Assembly: GCF_030273315.1 (NCBI RefSeq)
Contig: NZ_CP127174.1
Location: 2,480,001 to 2,544,000 of the forward strand
Origin: Natrialbaceae archaeon AArc-T1-2
Lineage (GTDB): Archaea; Halobacteriota; Halobacteria; Halobacteriales; Natrialbaceae
DNA length: 64,000 nucleotides
Direction: 5' to 3'
Under the pieces are notes generated by a model that was not told where the DNA came from, did no database searches, and saw nothing but the letters and a program-made list of their open reading frames with translations. The translations under genes were made by a program, and so were the position numbers. How positions within the stretch are numbered: the first letter of the stretch is position 1; the number at the start of each line of letters is the position of its first letter. Positions 51,579 to 60,399 of the stretch are shown here, piece after piece.

Positions 51579-52091
51579 ATGTCAACGATACTCGATGGCG
51601 AGATGGAACAGCAAGGCGATCTCGAGTTGACCAGTCCCGCGTTCGACGACGGAGACGGAATGCCCGACTCGGTGGGATACGTCAACGAGAACGCGAATCC
51701 CGAACTCGAGATCTCGGGCGTACCGGACGAGGCCGAGTCGCTCGTGCTGGTGATGGACGATCCCGAAGCTCAGCCCGTCGCAGGCCACACGTGGGATCAC
51801 TGGCTGGCCTGGAACATCGATCCCGACATCGGTACGATCCCGGAAGGGTGGGACGCCGACGGCGCGGTCGAAGGCTACAACGACTACGTCGAACAGGGCT
51901 ACGGCGGCCCGTCGCCACCGGAGGGAAGCCACGACTACCGGTTCAAGCTCGTGGCGCTCGATACCGAACTCGAGACGCCGGCAGAGACCCGCAAGGCGCG
52001 GCTGGGCTCGACGATCGCGATGGAGGCAACGGTGCTGGCCTCGACCCAGCTCGTCGGTGCGTACGACGCCGAGCAGGGAACCGCCTTCTGA
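51579..52091 (+). CDS. YbhB/YbcL (PEBP) family protein
   Basis: 170 residues. Family motifs: ESLVLVMDDPEAQ, HTWDHWLAWNIDPDI and the GGPSPPEGSHDYRFKLVAL ligand loop. Phosphatidylethanolamine-binding fold, with an unclear role in prokaryotes. ATG giving MSTILDGEM is preceded by GGGGAGAGAC. The stop overlaps the putative start of the next zinc-ribbon gene. Confidence 0.88.
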   Translation: MSTILDGEMEQQGDLELTSPAFDDGDGMPDSVGYVNENANPELEISGVPDEAESLVLVMDDPEAQPVAGHTWDHWLAWNIDPDIGTIPEGWDADGAVEGYNDYVEQGYGGPSPPEGSHDYRFKLVALDTELETPAETRKARLGSTIAMEATVLASTQLVGAYDAEQGTAF

Positions 52092-52276
52092 CCGAGGGTG
52101 ACGAATCACAGCCGAACGACGACTCGGCCGAGCGACCGTCCGAAGCCGTCGAGCCGTCCGTCCCGACGGCCGCGTACGGCGAGTACACCTGCAAGCGCTG
52201 TCAGACGACCGTCGAGCGGGGCTGGCGAGACGAGGAGGAGAAGGGATACGTCTGTTCGAGCTGTGAATCGTGGTAA
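52088..52276 (+). CDS. Small zinc-ribbon protein with no standard start codon
   Basis: 62 residues in a frame ending YTCKRCQTTVERGWRDEEEKG and VCSSCESW, a zinc ribbon (two CxxC) of a kind seen in haloarchaea (DUF7573-like). The frame has no ATG, GTG or TTG before the acidic N-terminus. CTG at 52088 overlaps the PEBP stop (CTGA), where relatives would be expected to have ATGA. Either CTG is used or the start was lost by mutation. Confidence 0.55.
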   Translation: MTEGDESQPNDDSAERPSEAVEPSVPTAAYGEYTCKRCQTTVERGWRDEEEKGYVCSSCESW

Positions 52277-52322
52277 CCCGTCCAGAAGCTTTATGCATAC
52301 CACGGGACTTTGTTCACATGCA

Positions 52323-52517
52323 ATGGCGAAAGGTACGGTCGCATTCTTCAACGACACTGGCGGTTACGGCTTTATCGAGAGTGACGATGCGGACGAGGAC
52401 GTGTTCTTCCACATGGAGGACGTTGGCGGTCCGGACCTCGAAGAGGGTCAGGAACTCGAGTTCGAAATTGTCGAAGCGGAGAAGGGCCCGCGCGCGACCA
52501 ACGTCGAGCGCCTGTAA
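52323..52517 (+). CDS. cspA: Cold-shock protein
   Basis: 64 residues. RNP motifs GYGFIES and DVFFHMED of the cold-shock domain. Binds single-stranded nucleic acid. The short spacer has GAAGCTTTATGCATACC about 30 bases upstream, a good BRE/TATA, and probably a short leader. Confidence 0.94.
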   Translation: MAKGTVAFFNDTGGYGFIESDDADEDVFFHMEDVGGPDLEEGQELEFEIVEAEKGPRATNVERL

Positions 52518-52691
52518 GACGGCCCAGTAGAGGTATCGTTTTCCGATCGCTGCGTCGATAGCGTAGCGACCCGTTTCTCGAGCCGGCGTTCGTGATCGAG
52601 TGCGGGAGTGATACGGGTTGCTGTCGAGGGTCAAGTTTCAACCGTGTGGTCGTCGTAGGTCCGTCGCCACCCGAACCCGAGTGATCTTGCT

Positions 52692-53333
52692 ATGACCGAA
52701 GACAACACCGCGGCCGGTGACGTATCGGGCGGTTACACGACCGAACGCGACGACAGGTCGACGTTCGAGACGGTCTCGTCGGCGGCGTCGAACGGCACGC
52801 TGGCGCTGCTTGCCGGAGGGGTGATGCTTACGAGCGGCCTGCGGGCGCTGGCCAGGCGTCGTGTCGGGGGAGTTCTGAAACTTGGCGTCGGTGCGGCTCT
52901 CGTCGGCGTCGGTCTCCGTCAACGTCGCTCGAGCGGCGAGGACGAGGGGCCGATGGCGACAGAACGCGAGCCTGCGGGCGAGGGCAGGATCGACACCACC
53001 GACGTCACGTTCGGGGAGGGCAAGGAGCCGCGATCGAAGCCGGACCTCGAGGGGGATGCAGACGATCCGCGACGCGACACCGACGACGAACCCGTCGAGA
53101 TCGATCTCTCGCCGTCTGCGACCGCCGACGAGCCGGGCGAGGCGGTCGGTCCCGATCCTGAACAGGCCCAGCCGACCCGGACCGAGGATACAGAGCCCGA
53201 GGAGAGCCCCGACGAGGACGTCTCACACCGCGAGGCGGACGTTCCCGACGCGGAATCGGAGTCGGAATCGGACGATTCCGCCGAAGAAACCGATGCAGCG
53301 GCCGACGAGGACGAAGAGACCGACGACTCCTGA
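52692..53333 (+). CDS. Membrane-anchored acidic protein of unknown function
   Basis: 213 residues. A hydrophobic hairpin (about 35-52 and 60-75) is followed by a low-complexity Asp/Glu-rich tail. The tail has no fold and is typical of halophilic surface or regulatory tails. Its stop abuts the convergent ATPase gene. Function unknown. Confidence 0.65.
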   Translation: MTEDNTAAGDVSGGYTTERDDRSTFETVSSAASNGTLALLAGGVMLTSGLRALARRRVGGVLKLGVGAALVGVGLRQRRSSGEDEGPMATEREPAGEGRIDTTDVTFGEGKEPRSKPDLEGDADDPRRDTDDEPVEIDLSPSATADEPGEAVGPDPEQAQPTRTEDTEPEESPDEDVSHREADVPDAESESESDDSAEETDAAADEDEETDDS

Positions 53334-55724
53334 TCACCGCTTCGGCCCGAGCGATCGCGAGGAGTTGAGCACGACGAGGATGCTGCTCGTCGCCATCGCG
53401 ACCGCCGCAAACAGCGGATTCAACAGCCCGGTTACTGCGAGCGGAATCGCGACCGCGTTGTAGACGAACGCCCAGCCGAGGTTCTGACGGATGCGGCTGT
53501 GGGTGTCGCCGGCGATCTCGAGCGTCTCGGCGACCGACCCGAGGTCGTCGGAGACGATCACGGCGTCGGCGGCGTCGGTCGCGAGTTTCGTCCCGCTGCC
53601 AAGTGCGATGCCGACGTCGGCGGCGGCGAGTGCCGGCGCGTCGTTGCTCCCGTCGCCGACCATCGCGACCGTCCCGCGAGACCGGAGTCGGCGAACGGTT
53701 TCGGCTTTCGCCTCCGGTGGAACGCCGGCGAAGACGTCGTCGACGCCCTCGACGTCACGGAAGCGATCGGCAGCTGCACCCTCGTCGCCGGTGATGACGA
53801 CGACCTCGCGACCAGCGGCGACGGTTTCGACCGCGTCTTTCCACTCCTCGCGGGGCGCGTCGCCGACGACGATCACGCCCCGGGTTCGGTCGCCCCAGCC
53901 CACGGCGACCGGGACGTCACCGTCGGCGTTTGCGCTCTCGATTTGCGTCCGGAGTTCGTCGGGAATCGAGAGGCCGTGTCCGGCGACGAACTCGGGGTGG
54001 CCGACGACGACGCGGTCGCCCTCGACGCGGCCGGCGACGCCCCGGCGATCCCGTTCGAAGCCGTCGACGTCGGCGCTCGTCTCGGGAGCGTGCTCGGCGA
54101 TCGCTCCCGCGACCGGGTGCTCGGAGAGGCGTTCGACCGCCCCGGCCCGCTCGAGCACGTCGTCTCCGTCCTCGCCGTCTCCGGTGTCGACCGTCTCGAC
54201 GGTCATCGAACCCGTCGTGAGCGTCCCCGTCTTGTCTACGGCGACGACGTCGACGTCGGGGGCGTCCTCGAAGATCGTCTCGGCGGCGATGACGATCCCT
54301 CGCTTCGCGGCCGATTGGACCCCGGAGGCGATCGCAAGCGGCGTCGCCAGCCCGAGCGCACAGGGACAGGAGACGATCAACACGGTCAGTCCGACCAGAA
54401 GCGCGGTCGTCGGACTCGAGCCGAGTGCGAGCGTCGCCGCCGTCGCGATCGTCGCGACGACGATCACGAGCGGGACGAAGATCGTCGCGAGTTTGTCGGC
54501 GAGTCGCTGGACGCCCGGTCGCGAACTCTGGATCGTCCAGAGGAGATCGACGAGCCGATCCAGCGTGCTTTCTGCGCCCTCGCCGACCTCGACGACCAGC
54601 GGTGCGTCGGTGACGACGGTCCCGCCGCGAACCGGATCGCCCGGTTCCTTCCCGACGGGGAGTGACTCGCCGGTCACGAGCGACTCGTCGACCGCGGCCT
54701 CTCCTTCGGAGACCATCCCGTCGAGCGGAACCCGTTCGCCGGGACGAACGAGTAGGTTCTCGCCCGGCTCGACGTCGGCGACTGGGACCGTCTCGCCGTT
54801 TTCTCGCCTCGCTTCGTCGACTTGCTGTTCGGTCAGATCGGACAGGAGGCCGCCGGCCCGGCGCTTGACGACGCTCTCGTAGTAGGTGCCGCCGGTCACG
54901 ACCAGGATGATCGCAACCGTGACGTCGAAATAGAGGTCCGTCCGGCCGACGGCCATCGCGAGCGTGCTGTAGGCGTACGCCGCAGTCGCCGCGACCGAGA
55001 CCAGCAGGTCCATGTTCGGCATCCCTGCCCGCAGGCTCACGTACGCCCCCCGCAGGATCGGGTAGCCGGTGTAAAAGAGCACGAACGAGGTCATCAGCCA
55101 GATGTTCGCGAAGATGTAGAGCCGGTCGTAACTGCCGAGTTCGACGACGGGCTCGTAGCCGAAGTACGTCGGGTACAGAAAGAGGACGTACCACATCATC
55201 GCCATCATCCCGAACAGACCGCCGCCGACGAGAAACTTCACGAGCGCGGCGTCCCGTCCCTCGCCGCCGTCGGCGTCGTCGCGCTCGCGTGCGGTGTAGC
55301 CGAACCCCGAGACGATCTCCGGAAGGTCACGTTCGTCGACCGCGTCCGGATCGTAGGCGACGCGGACGGCGTCGCTCGCGTAACTCGCCTCGGCGGCGTA
55401 GACGCCCTCGGTGGCCGTTGCTCGTCCCTCGATGAACGCCTCGCAGGTCGCACAGTGCATCCCCTCGACCGAGAGGAAGGCGGTGTCGCCACCGGCGGAC
55501 TCGAGGTCACGGTCGCGGTCGGCGTCGTCCTCGAGGGCTCGGTCGACCGCTGCGGCCTCGTCGTCGTCGACGTCCCCGAGCGCGCGATGGACCTCGAGAC
55601 AGCCCCGACAGCAGAACCGCCCCTCGACGTCGTCGTCGGTGATCGGCTCCTCCGGCGTCGGAAGCTCACACAGCGTACACTGGCCGGCCTCCTCGCTAGC
55701 GTGTGACTGGAGATCGTGGCTCAT
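53334..55724 (-). CDS. copA: Copper P1B-type ATPase (CopA/CcoI-like)
   Basis: 796 residues. N-terminal Cys-rich region (CTLC...CCRGC, 16-42) as in FixI/CcoI, then an HMA domain (GMHCATC near 90), eight TM helices, TGES near 351, the metal motif CPC in SCPCALGLATP near 451, the phosphorylated Asp in DKTGT near 495 and GDGSNDAPAL near 700. It moves copper across the membrane. With the TauE-like neighbour and the ba3 oxidase genes it probably supplies or exports copper for the oxidase (assembly role), rather than detoxification alone. Confidence 0.88.
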   Translation of the reverse strand: MSHDLQSHASEEAGQCTLCELPTPEEPITDDDVEGRFCCRGCLEVHRALGDVDDDEAAAVDRALEDDADRDRDLESAGGDTAFLSVEGMHCATCEAFIEGRATATEGVYAAEASYASDAVRVAYDPDAVDERDLPEIVSGFGYTARERDDADGGEGRDAALVKFLVGGGLFGMMAMMWYVLFLYPTYFGYEPVVELGSYDRLYIFANIWLMTSFVLFYTGYPILRGAYVSLRAGMPNMDLLVSVAATAAYAYSTLAMAVGRTDLYFDVTVAIILVVTGGTYYESVVKRRAGGLLSDLTEQQVDEARRENGETVPVADVEPGENLLVRPGERVPLDGMVSEGEAAVDESLVTGESLPVGKEPGDPVRGGTVVTDAPLVVEVGEGAESTLDRLVDLLWTIQSSRPGVQRLADKLATIFVPLVIVVATIATAATLALGSSPTTALLVGLTVLIVSCPCALGLATPLAIASGVQSAAKRGIVIAAETIFEDAPDVDVVAVDKTGTLTTGSMTVETVDTGDGEDGDDVLERAGAVERLSEHPVAGAIAEHAPETSADVDGFERDRRGVAGRVEGDRVVVGHPEFVAGHGLSIPDELRTQIESANADGDVPVAVGWGDRTRGVIVVGDAPREEWKDAVETVAAGREVVVITGDEGAAADRFRDVEGVDDVFAGVPPEAKAETVRRLRSRGTVAMVGDGSNDAPALAAADVGIALGSGTKLATDAADAVIVSDDLGSVAETLEIAGDTHSRIRQNLGWAFVYNAVAIPLAVTGLLNPLFAAVAMATSSILVVLNSSRSLGPKR

Positions 55725-55728
55725 CGAT

Positions 55729-56553
55729 TCAAAGCGGCTGGTAGAACGGCAACGGCGGGTGCGGGAGGTGGATGCCGTAAAGCATCAGCCCGTGCTGGAG
55801 CGGGACGTACCCGAGGATGAGAAAACCGACGCCGAGCGCCCGGTGAAGTCGAACCCGGTTCGTCGCGGTCAGCGATCCGAGCGCCGTCCCGTAGATGAAA
55901 AGCGCCGGAATCGTTCCGAGTCCGAGGACGCCGAGTGCGAGCGCTCCCCGGACGGGGTCGCCGAGTGCGAACGCATAGAGGTACGCCGGATAGATGATCG
56001 GACACGGCAGCAGGCCGTGGATCGCTCCCAGCCCGACGATTCCGGGCGAGTTCGCGAGCCGATCGATGCGGTCGGCAAGCAGCGCCGAGAGCTGTCCGAA
56101 GACCGATCCGACGATGGGAATGCCGTGTGGAACGCCGGCTCGCCCCCGGAGGTAGTAGAGCCCGCTCGCGATGATGGCGATCCCGACCAGAATGCCCGTG
56201 GTTCCCCTGACGGCGTCGCCGACGGCCGTGATCTGGTCGGTCGATGCGAACGCGAGCGCGCCGGCGAGGCCGAACAGACCGCCGAGGGCGGCGTAGCTCG
56301 TGGCGCGTCCGAGGTTGAACAGCGTATGCTGGCGGACTTCGTACACCGACAGCGCGTTCGCACGACGCGAGTCGTCCGTCCCGAAGCGGTCTGCATACGC
56401 CGTCACGAGCGGTCCGCACATCCCGAGACAGTGAGCGCCCGCTAGCACGCCGACGAGAAGAAACACGACGAGATCGACGTGTTCGGTCGGAATCGCGTGA
56501 GCGCCGTGGGCCGGGACCGTGACCGAAACGAGTTCGACCGCCGTCAGAGACAT
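55729..56553 (-). CDS. TauE/SafE or UreH-like membrane protein
   Basis: 274 residues with six TM helices. GVLAGAHCLGMCGPLVTAY near residue 40 is the signature of the UreH/DsbD-like group found beside FixI/CcoI copper ATPases, where it helps cbb3 oxidase assembly (CcoH/CcoS context). The His and Cys in HCLGMCGP could bind copper. Four bases from the ATPase gene; leftward operon. Confidence 0.75.
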   Translation of the reverse strand: MSLTAVELVSVTVPAHGAHAIPTEHVDLVVFLLVGVLAGAHCLGMCGPLVTAYADRFGTDDSRRANALSVYEVRQHTLFNLGRATSYAALGGLFGLAGALAFASTDQITAVGDAVRGTTGILVGIAIIASGLYYLRGRAGVPHGIPIVGSVFGQLSALLADRIDRLANSPGIVGLGAIHGLLPCPIIYPAYLYAFALGDPVRGALALGVLGLGTIPALFIYGTALGSLTATNRVRLHRALGVGFLILGYVPLQHGLMLYGIHLPHPPLPFYQPL

Positions 56554-56562
56554 AGACTCGAG

Positions 56563-56757
56563 TTACGCACCGGTCGTGTCGGTGTGATCGGAGAGCGGTC
56601 CAAACGCCGTGTACAACGCAGCGAAGATGATGACGACGTTGACGGCCGAGACGTACCCCGAAAGGCTCGGACGGCCAACGGCGTAGACGATCGCTGGAAC
56701 GATCGCGAGCAGCCCGATCGCGACGACCAGCCGCGGTGAGATCCCTTCGTCTGCCAT
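56563..56757 (-). CDS. Small two-TM protein of the oxidase cluster
   Basis: 64 residues with two TM helices (about 11-26 and 34-53) and short charged ends. It is the first gene of the leftward copper operon, divergent from the oxidase genes. It may be an accessory subunit. The shared spacer holds ACACTTAAACCTTC, a possible TATA box. Confidence 0.6.
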   Translation of the reverse strand: MADEGISPRLVVAIGLLAIVPAIVYAVGRPSLSGYVSAVNVVIIFAALYTAFGPLSDHTDTTGA

Positions 56758-56856
56758 ACCAACTGCTCGGGCTAGTAGACACTTAAACCTTCAACCCGTT
56801 CCCGAGGGTCGGGAACCGGAGTGGCCAGTAAGTGGGGGCTTTCCTTACGCCCGGGT

Positions 56857-57033
56857 ATGGGTTCGGCAACACAACAGCAGACACAAACACAGGAACTCGA
56901 CCAGGACGAGTTCGATCCGGTCGGGACGCTTACGCTGATCGGGTTGTACTTCCTGATCCTGCTCGCGATGTGGGTGTTCATGTACTTCGTCGAGTTCCTC
57001 GGGAACGATCCGACGGTCGTGGGGATGGTATGA
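56857..57033 (+). CDS. cbaD: ba3-type oxidase small subunit, CbaD-like
   Basis: 58 residues: a Gln-rich N-terminus, then one TM helix (about 27-47) of the type FYF-x-E-F-L. In Natronomonas the ba3 oxidase is encoded as cbaDBAE, with small single-TM CbaD first. Position and shape match. ATG giving MGSATQQQTQ is used. Confidence 0.72.
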   Translation: MGSATQQQTQTQELDQDEFDPVGTLTLIGLYFLILLAMWVFMYFVEFLGNDPTVVGMV

Positions 57034-57052
57034 TGAACGAGGTGAGATAAGC

Positions 57053-57865
57053 ATGCACGTTCACCAGTACGAGAAACTGTGGCTGGGGGCCGCTCTCGTT
57101 CTCATCGTCGCGATCATCGCGACGATTACCTACGGGACGGTCGGGCTCGGTATCGCGATGGTCGACGACTCCGAAGAGACCGTCAACCCGAGCAACTTAG
57201 GCGAGGTCGAGGGCTTCGACGACCCGGGCGTAACCCAGGTCGGTGAAAACGAGTACGACGTCCACGTCATCGCCTTCCAGTTCGGGTACGAGCCCGGCGA
57301 CGAACAGCTGTTCGAGCCGATCGAGGTTCCCGAAGACAGCACCGTCAACTTCTACGTGACGAGTTCGGACGTGATCCACAGCTTCAGCCTCGTCGGGACG
57401 AACGTGAACACGATGGTCATCCCCGGCGAGGTCGCCACGATGACCGTCGAGTTCGACGAGCCCGGAGAGTACGGCATCGTCTGTAACGAGTACTGTGGTC
57501 CCGACCACCACAATATGGAAGGGAAACTCGAGGTCGTCCCCGAAGACGAGTTCCACCTCTTCGAACTCGAGGGCGTCGAGGCACCCGAAGACGACGAGGT
57601 CGAACTCGGCGCAGACGCCACGTTCACCGCCACCGTCTCGAGCGACCACCACGACGAACGAATCGTCCCGGTGACCCTCGAGATCGGCGAGGAGACCCTC
57701 GAGGAAGAACTCGCCGTCGGAGGCGATGCGTCTGCCGACCTCGAGCTCGCCGTCGACACCGACGCGCTCGGAGCCGGCGAACACGACTGGACCGTGACGA
57801 TCGAAGACGAGACGGCCGACGGACAGCTGGCCGTCCTCGAGGAGAACGAAACAACGGAGGAATAA
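57053..57865 (+). CDS. cbaB: Cytochrome ba3 oxidase subunit II
   Basis: 270 residues. One TM helix (about 11-35) and an outer cupredoxin domain with the CuA site: IHSF His near 118, CNEYC near 144-148, then HHNM near 152. CuA takes electrons from halocyanin. A long acidic extension after residue 170 carries a beta-rich repeat and is unusual for subunit II. Followed 3 bases later by the subunit I gene. Confidence 0.9.
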   Translation: MHVHQYEKLWLGAALVLIVAIIATITYGTVGLGIAMVDDSEETVNPSNLGEVEGFDDPGVTQVGENEYDVHVIAFQFGYEPGDEQLFEPIEVPEDSTVNFYVTSSDVIHSFSLVGTNVNTMVIPGEVATMTVEFDEPGEYGIVCNEYCGPDHHNMEGKLEVVPEDEFHLFELEGVEAPEDDEVELGADATFTATVSSDHHDERIVPVTLEIGEETLEEELAVGGDASADLELAVDTDALGAGEHDWTVTIEDETADGQLAVLEENETTEE

Positions 57866-57868
57866 CGT

Positions 57869-59620
57869 ATGGGTACCTACATCGACGACTTTCCGGCGGA
57901 AGCGAAAATAGTCAGGTCGGCGTTCTATACGTCGTTCGTGATGCTCGCCCTCGGCGGCATCGCCGGGCTGATCCAGACGCTTCATCGGACCGACGTCTTC
58001 CGGTTCATAGATGGGGATACGTACTACACCGTGCTCACGGCCCACGGTGTCTTCCTCGTGATCGCCTTCACGATCTTTTTCCTCGTGGGCGTGTTCACGT
58101 GGGCGGTGACGACGAGTCTCGACAGGGGTGTCGAGAACATCCGCGTTACACAGACGTGGCTCGGCCTGATGACGGTCGGCTCATTACTCGCTGCGATCGC
58201 GATCCTGGCCGGCTTCATGGAGGAACCGCCGTCGATCCTGGGATCGGAACTAAGCGCGGACGTGTTGTTTACGTTCTACGCGCCGTTGCAGGCACACCCG
58301 CTGTTCTATGCGGGATTTGCGATCTTCATCGTCGGCACCTGGCTTGCAGGTGCTGACTGGTTCCGGTCGTACTTCGCCTGGAAGAAGGAAAACCCCGGCG
58401 AGCGGACCCCGCTGCCGACGTTCATGGTCCTGACGACGATGATCATGTGGTACATCGCGACGCTCGGCATCGTGACGTCGGTGCTCGTCTTCCTGCTGCC
58501 GTGGTCGCTCGGCATCATCGAGAGCGTCAACCCGACGCTGACGCGGACGCTGTTCTGGTTCTTCGGCCACCCGGTCGTCTACTTCTGGCTGATGCCCGCG
58601 TACCTGCTGTGGTACACGATGTTGCCGAAGTTCGCCGGCGGCCGGCTGTTCAGCGATCCGCTCGCACGCGTCGTGTTCATCCTCTTCCTGTTGCTGTCGA
58701 CGCCGGTCGGGATCCACCACCAGTATCTCGACCCCGGCATCGCGGAAGGGTTCAAGTTCGTCGCGATGACGAACACGATGTTCCTGCTGCTACCGAGTCT
58801 GCTGACGGCCTTTACGGTCGTCGCGAGCATCGAACACGGCGCTCGCCAGCGCGGCGGCGAGGGACGACTCGGCTGGCTGAAGGCCCTTCCCTGGAAGGAT
58901 CCCGTCTTTGCCGGGATGATTTTCGCCGGTCTCATCTTCGCCGCTGGCGGCTTCTCCGGGATGATAAACGCCGGGATGAACATCAACTACCTCGTCCACA
59001 ACACCATGTGGGTGCCCGGTCACTTCCACCTCACCGTCGGCACCGCCGTGGCGCTTACGTTCATGGCCGCCTCCTACTGGTTCGTCCCGCAGGTGACGGG
59101 CAAACAGCTCGTCGGCCGCTCGGTCGCGTTCGTCCAGGTCGTCCTCTGGTTCGTCGGTATCACGATCATGGCAAACGCCATGCACCGCGCCGGGCTGGAG
59201 GGACAGCCACGCCGGACCGCGGAACCGGAGTACGAGTTCTTCGAGTGGAGCTCCGCGATGGGAGAACTCAACGCACAGATCGCACTCGGCGGGACGATCC
59301 TCGTCGTCTCCCTGCTCCTGTTTTTCGCGGTGATCCTGGCGACGCTGATCGCCGGCAGTCGCGACGGCTCCGTCGAGGACAACGTCATCCCCGAGCCGCT
59401 TTCGGGCCCCGAGGATTCGCCGGCCGTCCTCGACAACCTCAAGCTCTGGACGGCGATCGCAGTGGTGCTCGTGATCCTCGCGTACACGCTGCCGCTTGCC
59501 AGCATCGCCAGCCGCGGCGGGCTGGTCCCCGAGGGCATGCCGACGCGTCCAATGGTCGTCGAACCGCTCGTGTTGTACGCACAGGTCGCGGTCGACTACG
59601 CCACAGGGGTGATCGCCTGA
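57869..59620 (+). CDS. cbaA: Cytochrome ba3 oxidase subunit I
   Basis: 583 residues, 13 or so TM helices. Low-spin heme His in TAHGVFL near 54; CuB His and the crosslinked Tyr in FGHPVVYFW near 232; CuB HH in GIHHQYLDPG near 282; heme a3 His in VPGHFH near 384. GHPVVYFW resembles the B-type Thermus ba3 sequence. Reduces oxygen to water and pumps protons. The stop overlaps the next ATG (TGATG). Confidence 0.93.
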   Translation: MGTYIDDFPAEAKIVRSAFYTSFVMLALGGIAGLIQTLHRTDVFRFIDGDTYYTVLTAHGVFLVIAFTIFFLVGVFTWAVTTSLDRGVENIRVTQTWLGLMTVGSLLAAIAILAGFMEEPPSILGSELSADVLFTFYAPLQAHPLFYAGFAIFIVGTWLAGADWFRSYFAWKKENPGERTPLPTFMVLTTMIMWYIATLGIVTSVLVFLLPWSLGIIESVNPTLTRTLFWFFGHPVVYFWLMPAYLLWYTMLPKFAGGRLFSDPLARVVFILFLLLSTPVGIHHQYLDPGIAEGFKFVAMTNTMFLLLPSLLTAFTVVASIEHGARQRGGEGRLGWLKALPWKDPVFAGMIFAGLIFAAGGFSGMINAGMNINYLVHNTMWVPGHFHLTVGTAVALTFMAASYWFVPQVTGKQLVGRSVAFVQVVLWFVGITIMANAMHRAGLEGQPRRTAEPEYEFFEWSSAMGELNAQIALGGTILVVSLLLFFAVILATLIAGSRDGSVEDNVIPEPLSGPEDSPAVLDNLKLWTAIAVVLVILAYTLPLASIASRGGLVPEGMPTRPMVVEPLVLYAQVAVDYATGVIA

Positions 59621-59874
59621 TGCGCATCTCCCGTGCCGCGTTGCTCATCGTGATCGCGTTTACCGTCGTCGCCGCGGTCGAGCTCCGGACGCTGTTCGAG
59701 CTGTTCGGACTCGAGGTCTCGCCGGTGACGACGGCACTGATCACGGTCGTTGCGATCGTTGCGATCGTGCTCTGGGCAGTGTTGACCGACCTCGACGCTG
59801 CAGATTCCGAGTCGGACGACGACGAGTCAGGAACCGATCCGGAGTCGAACGCCGAAAGCGTCCGAACGGCCTGA
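59620..59874 (+). CDS. cbaE: ba3-type oxidase small subunit, CbaE-like
   Basis: 84 residues: two TM helices (about 5-25 and 35-55) and a very acidic C-terminus. It closes the cbaDBAE-like operon. The stop codon is inside the first bases of a palindromic repeat. Confidence 0.72.
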   Translation: MRISRAALLIVIAFTVVAAVELRTLFELFGLEVSPVTTALITVVAIVAIVLWAVLTDLDAADSESDDDESGTDPESNAESVRTA

Positions 59875-59953
59875 TACTATCGGACGTAACTGTGTGACGA
59901 TTATCGCCACCCCGGGGCGGCGATACTCGTTCACGACGTACGTCCGGCAGTAT
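59874..59953. repeat. 80-bp palindromic dispersed repeat, copy 2
   Basis: ATACTATCGGACGTAACTGT at its left and, inverted, ATACTGCCGGACGTACGTCG at its right; the middle is TCGCC-ACCCCGG-GGCGA. It is the reverse complement of the copy at 32109-32189 with about a dozen differences, mostly in the centre, which keeps base pairing. It begins on the last base of the cbaE stop, so it may act as a terminator. Confidence 0.85.
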
Positions 59954-60399
59954 GAGCTGTCGACGCTTCTTGCCCGTCGAAGCGACTCGAGTCGATCGTC
60001 GGTCGCCTCGAGAACCGATACTCATTTTCGCGCCTTCGAGACGGTAACGACGCCTCTCATAGCTGGGCGATAAAATAACTACAACATGATACTATTTCTA
60101 GTCTGGGTCCGAATGCCGTGTCACTAGATACGGAGGCACACATAATAATAAATATGATATATTGGTGTGATCTCTCGTCACTAGGTAACGTGTAACTCTA
60201 CTACACCACATATATTTATGAATATTTTGAGATGTATAAATATAATCGGAGCGTTTAACTATAACGATAGTTCAACATCGAACCGGATGGGATACGTTCG
60301 TGGTAACGATCCGTGCGAAATGATTGGTATAGGACAAGAGCTGTTCGATGCCTCCGTGGGTGACGGGACAGACTCGCCCCTTCTCGAAGGGTGGGTTCG
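59954..60399. other. AT-rich regulatory region before the acetate-type symporter operon
   Basis: About 450 bases with no supportable gene. The right 340 bases are much more AT-rich than anything else in the chromosomal part (ATAATAATAAATATGATATA; CATATATTTATGAATATTTT). Two inverted repeats are present, GTGTA-N7-TACAC at 60190-60206 and AACTAT-AACG-ATAGTT at 60257-60272. It probably holds the regulated promoter of the symporter. Confidence 0.6.
60257..60272. promoter_or_regulatory. Palindromic operator candidate
   Basis: AACTATAACGATAGTT is a perfect 6-bp inverted repeat around AACG, about 130 bases before the symporter start. It lies just after the AT-rich promoter-like run and could be a regulator-binding site. 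Confidence 0.5.
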
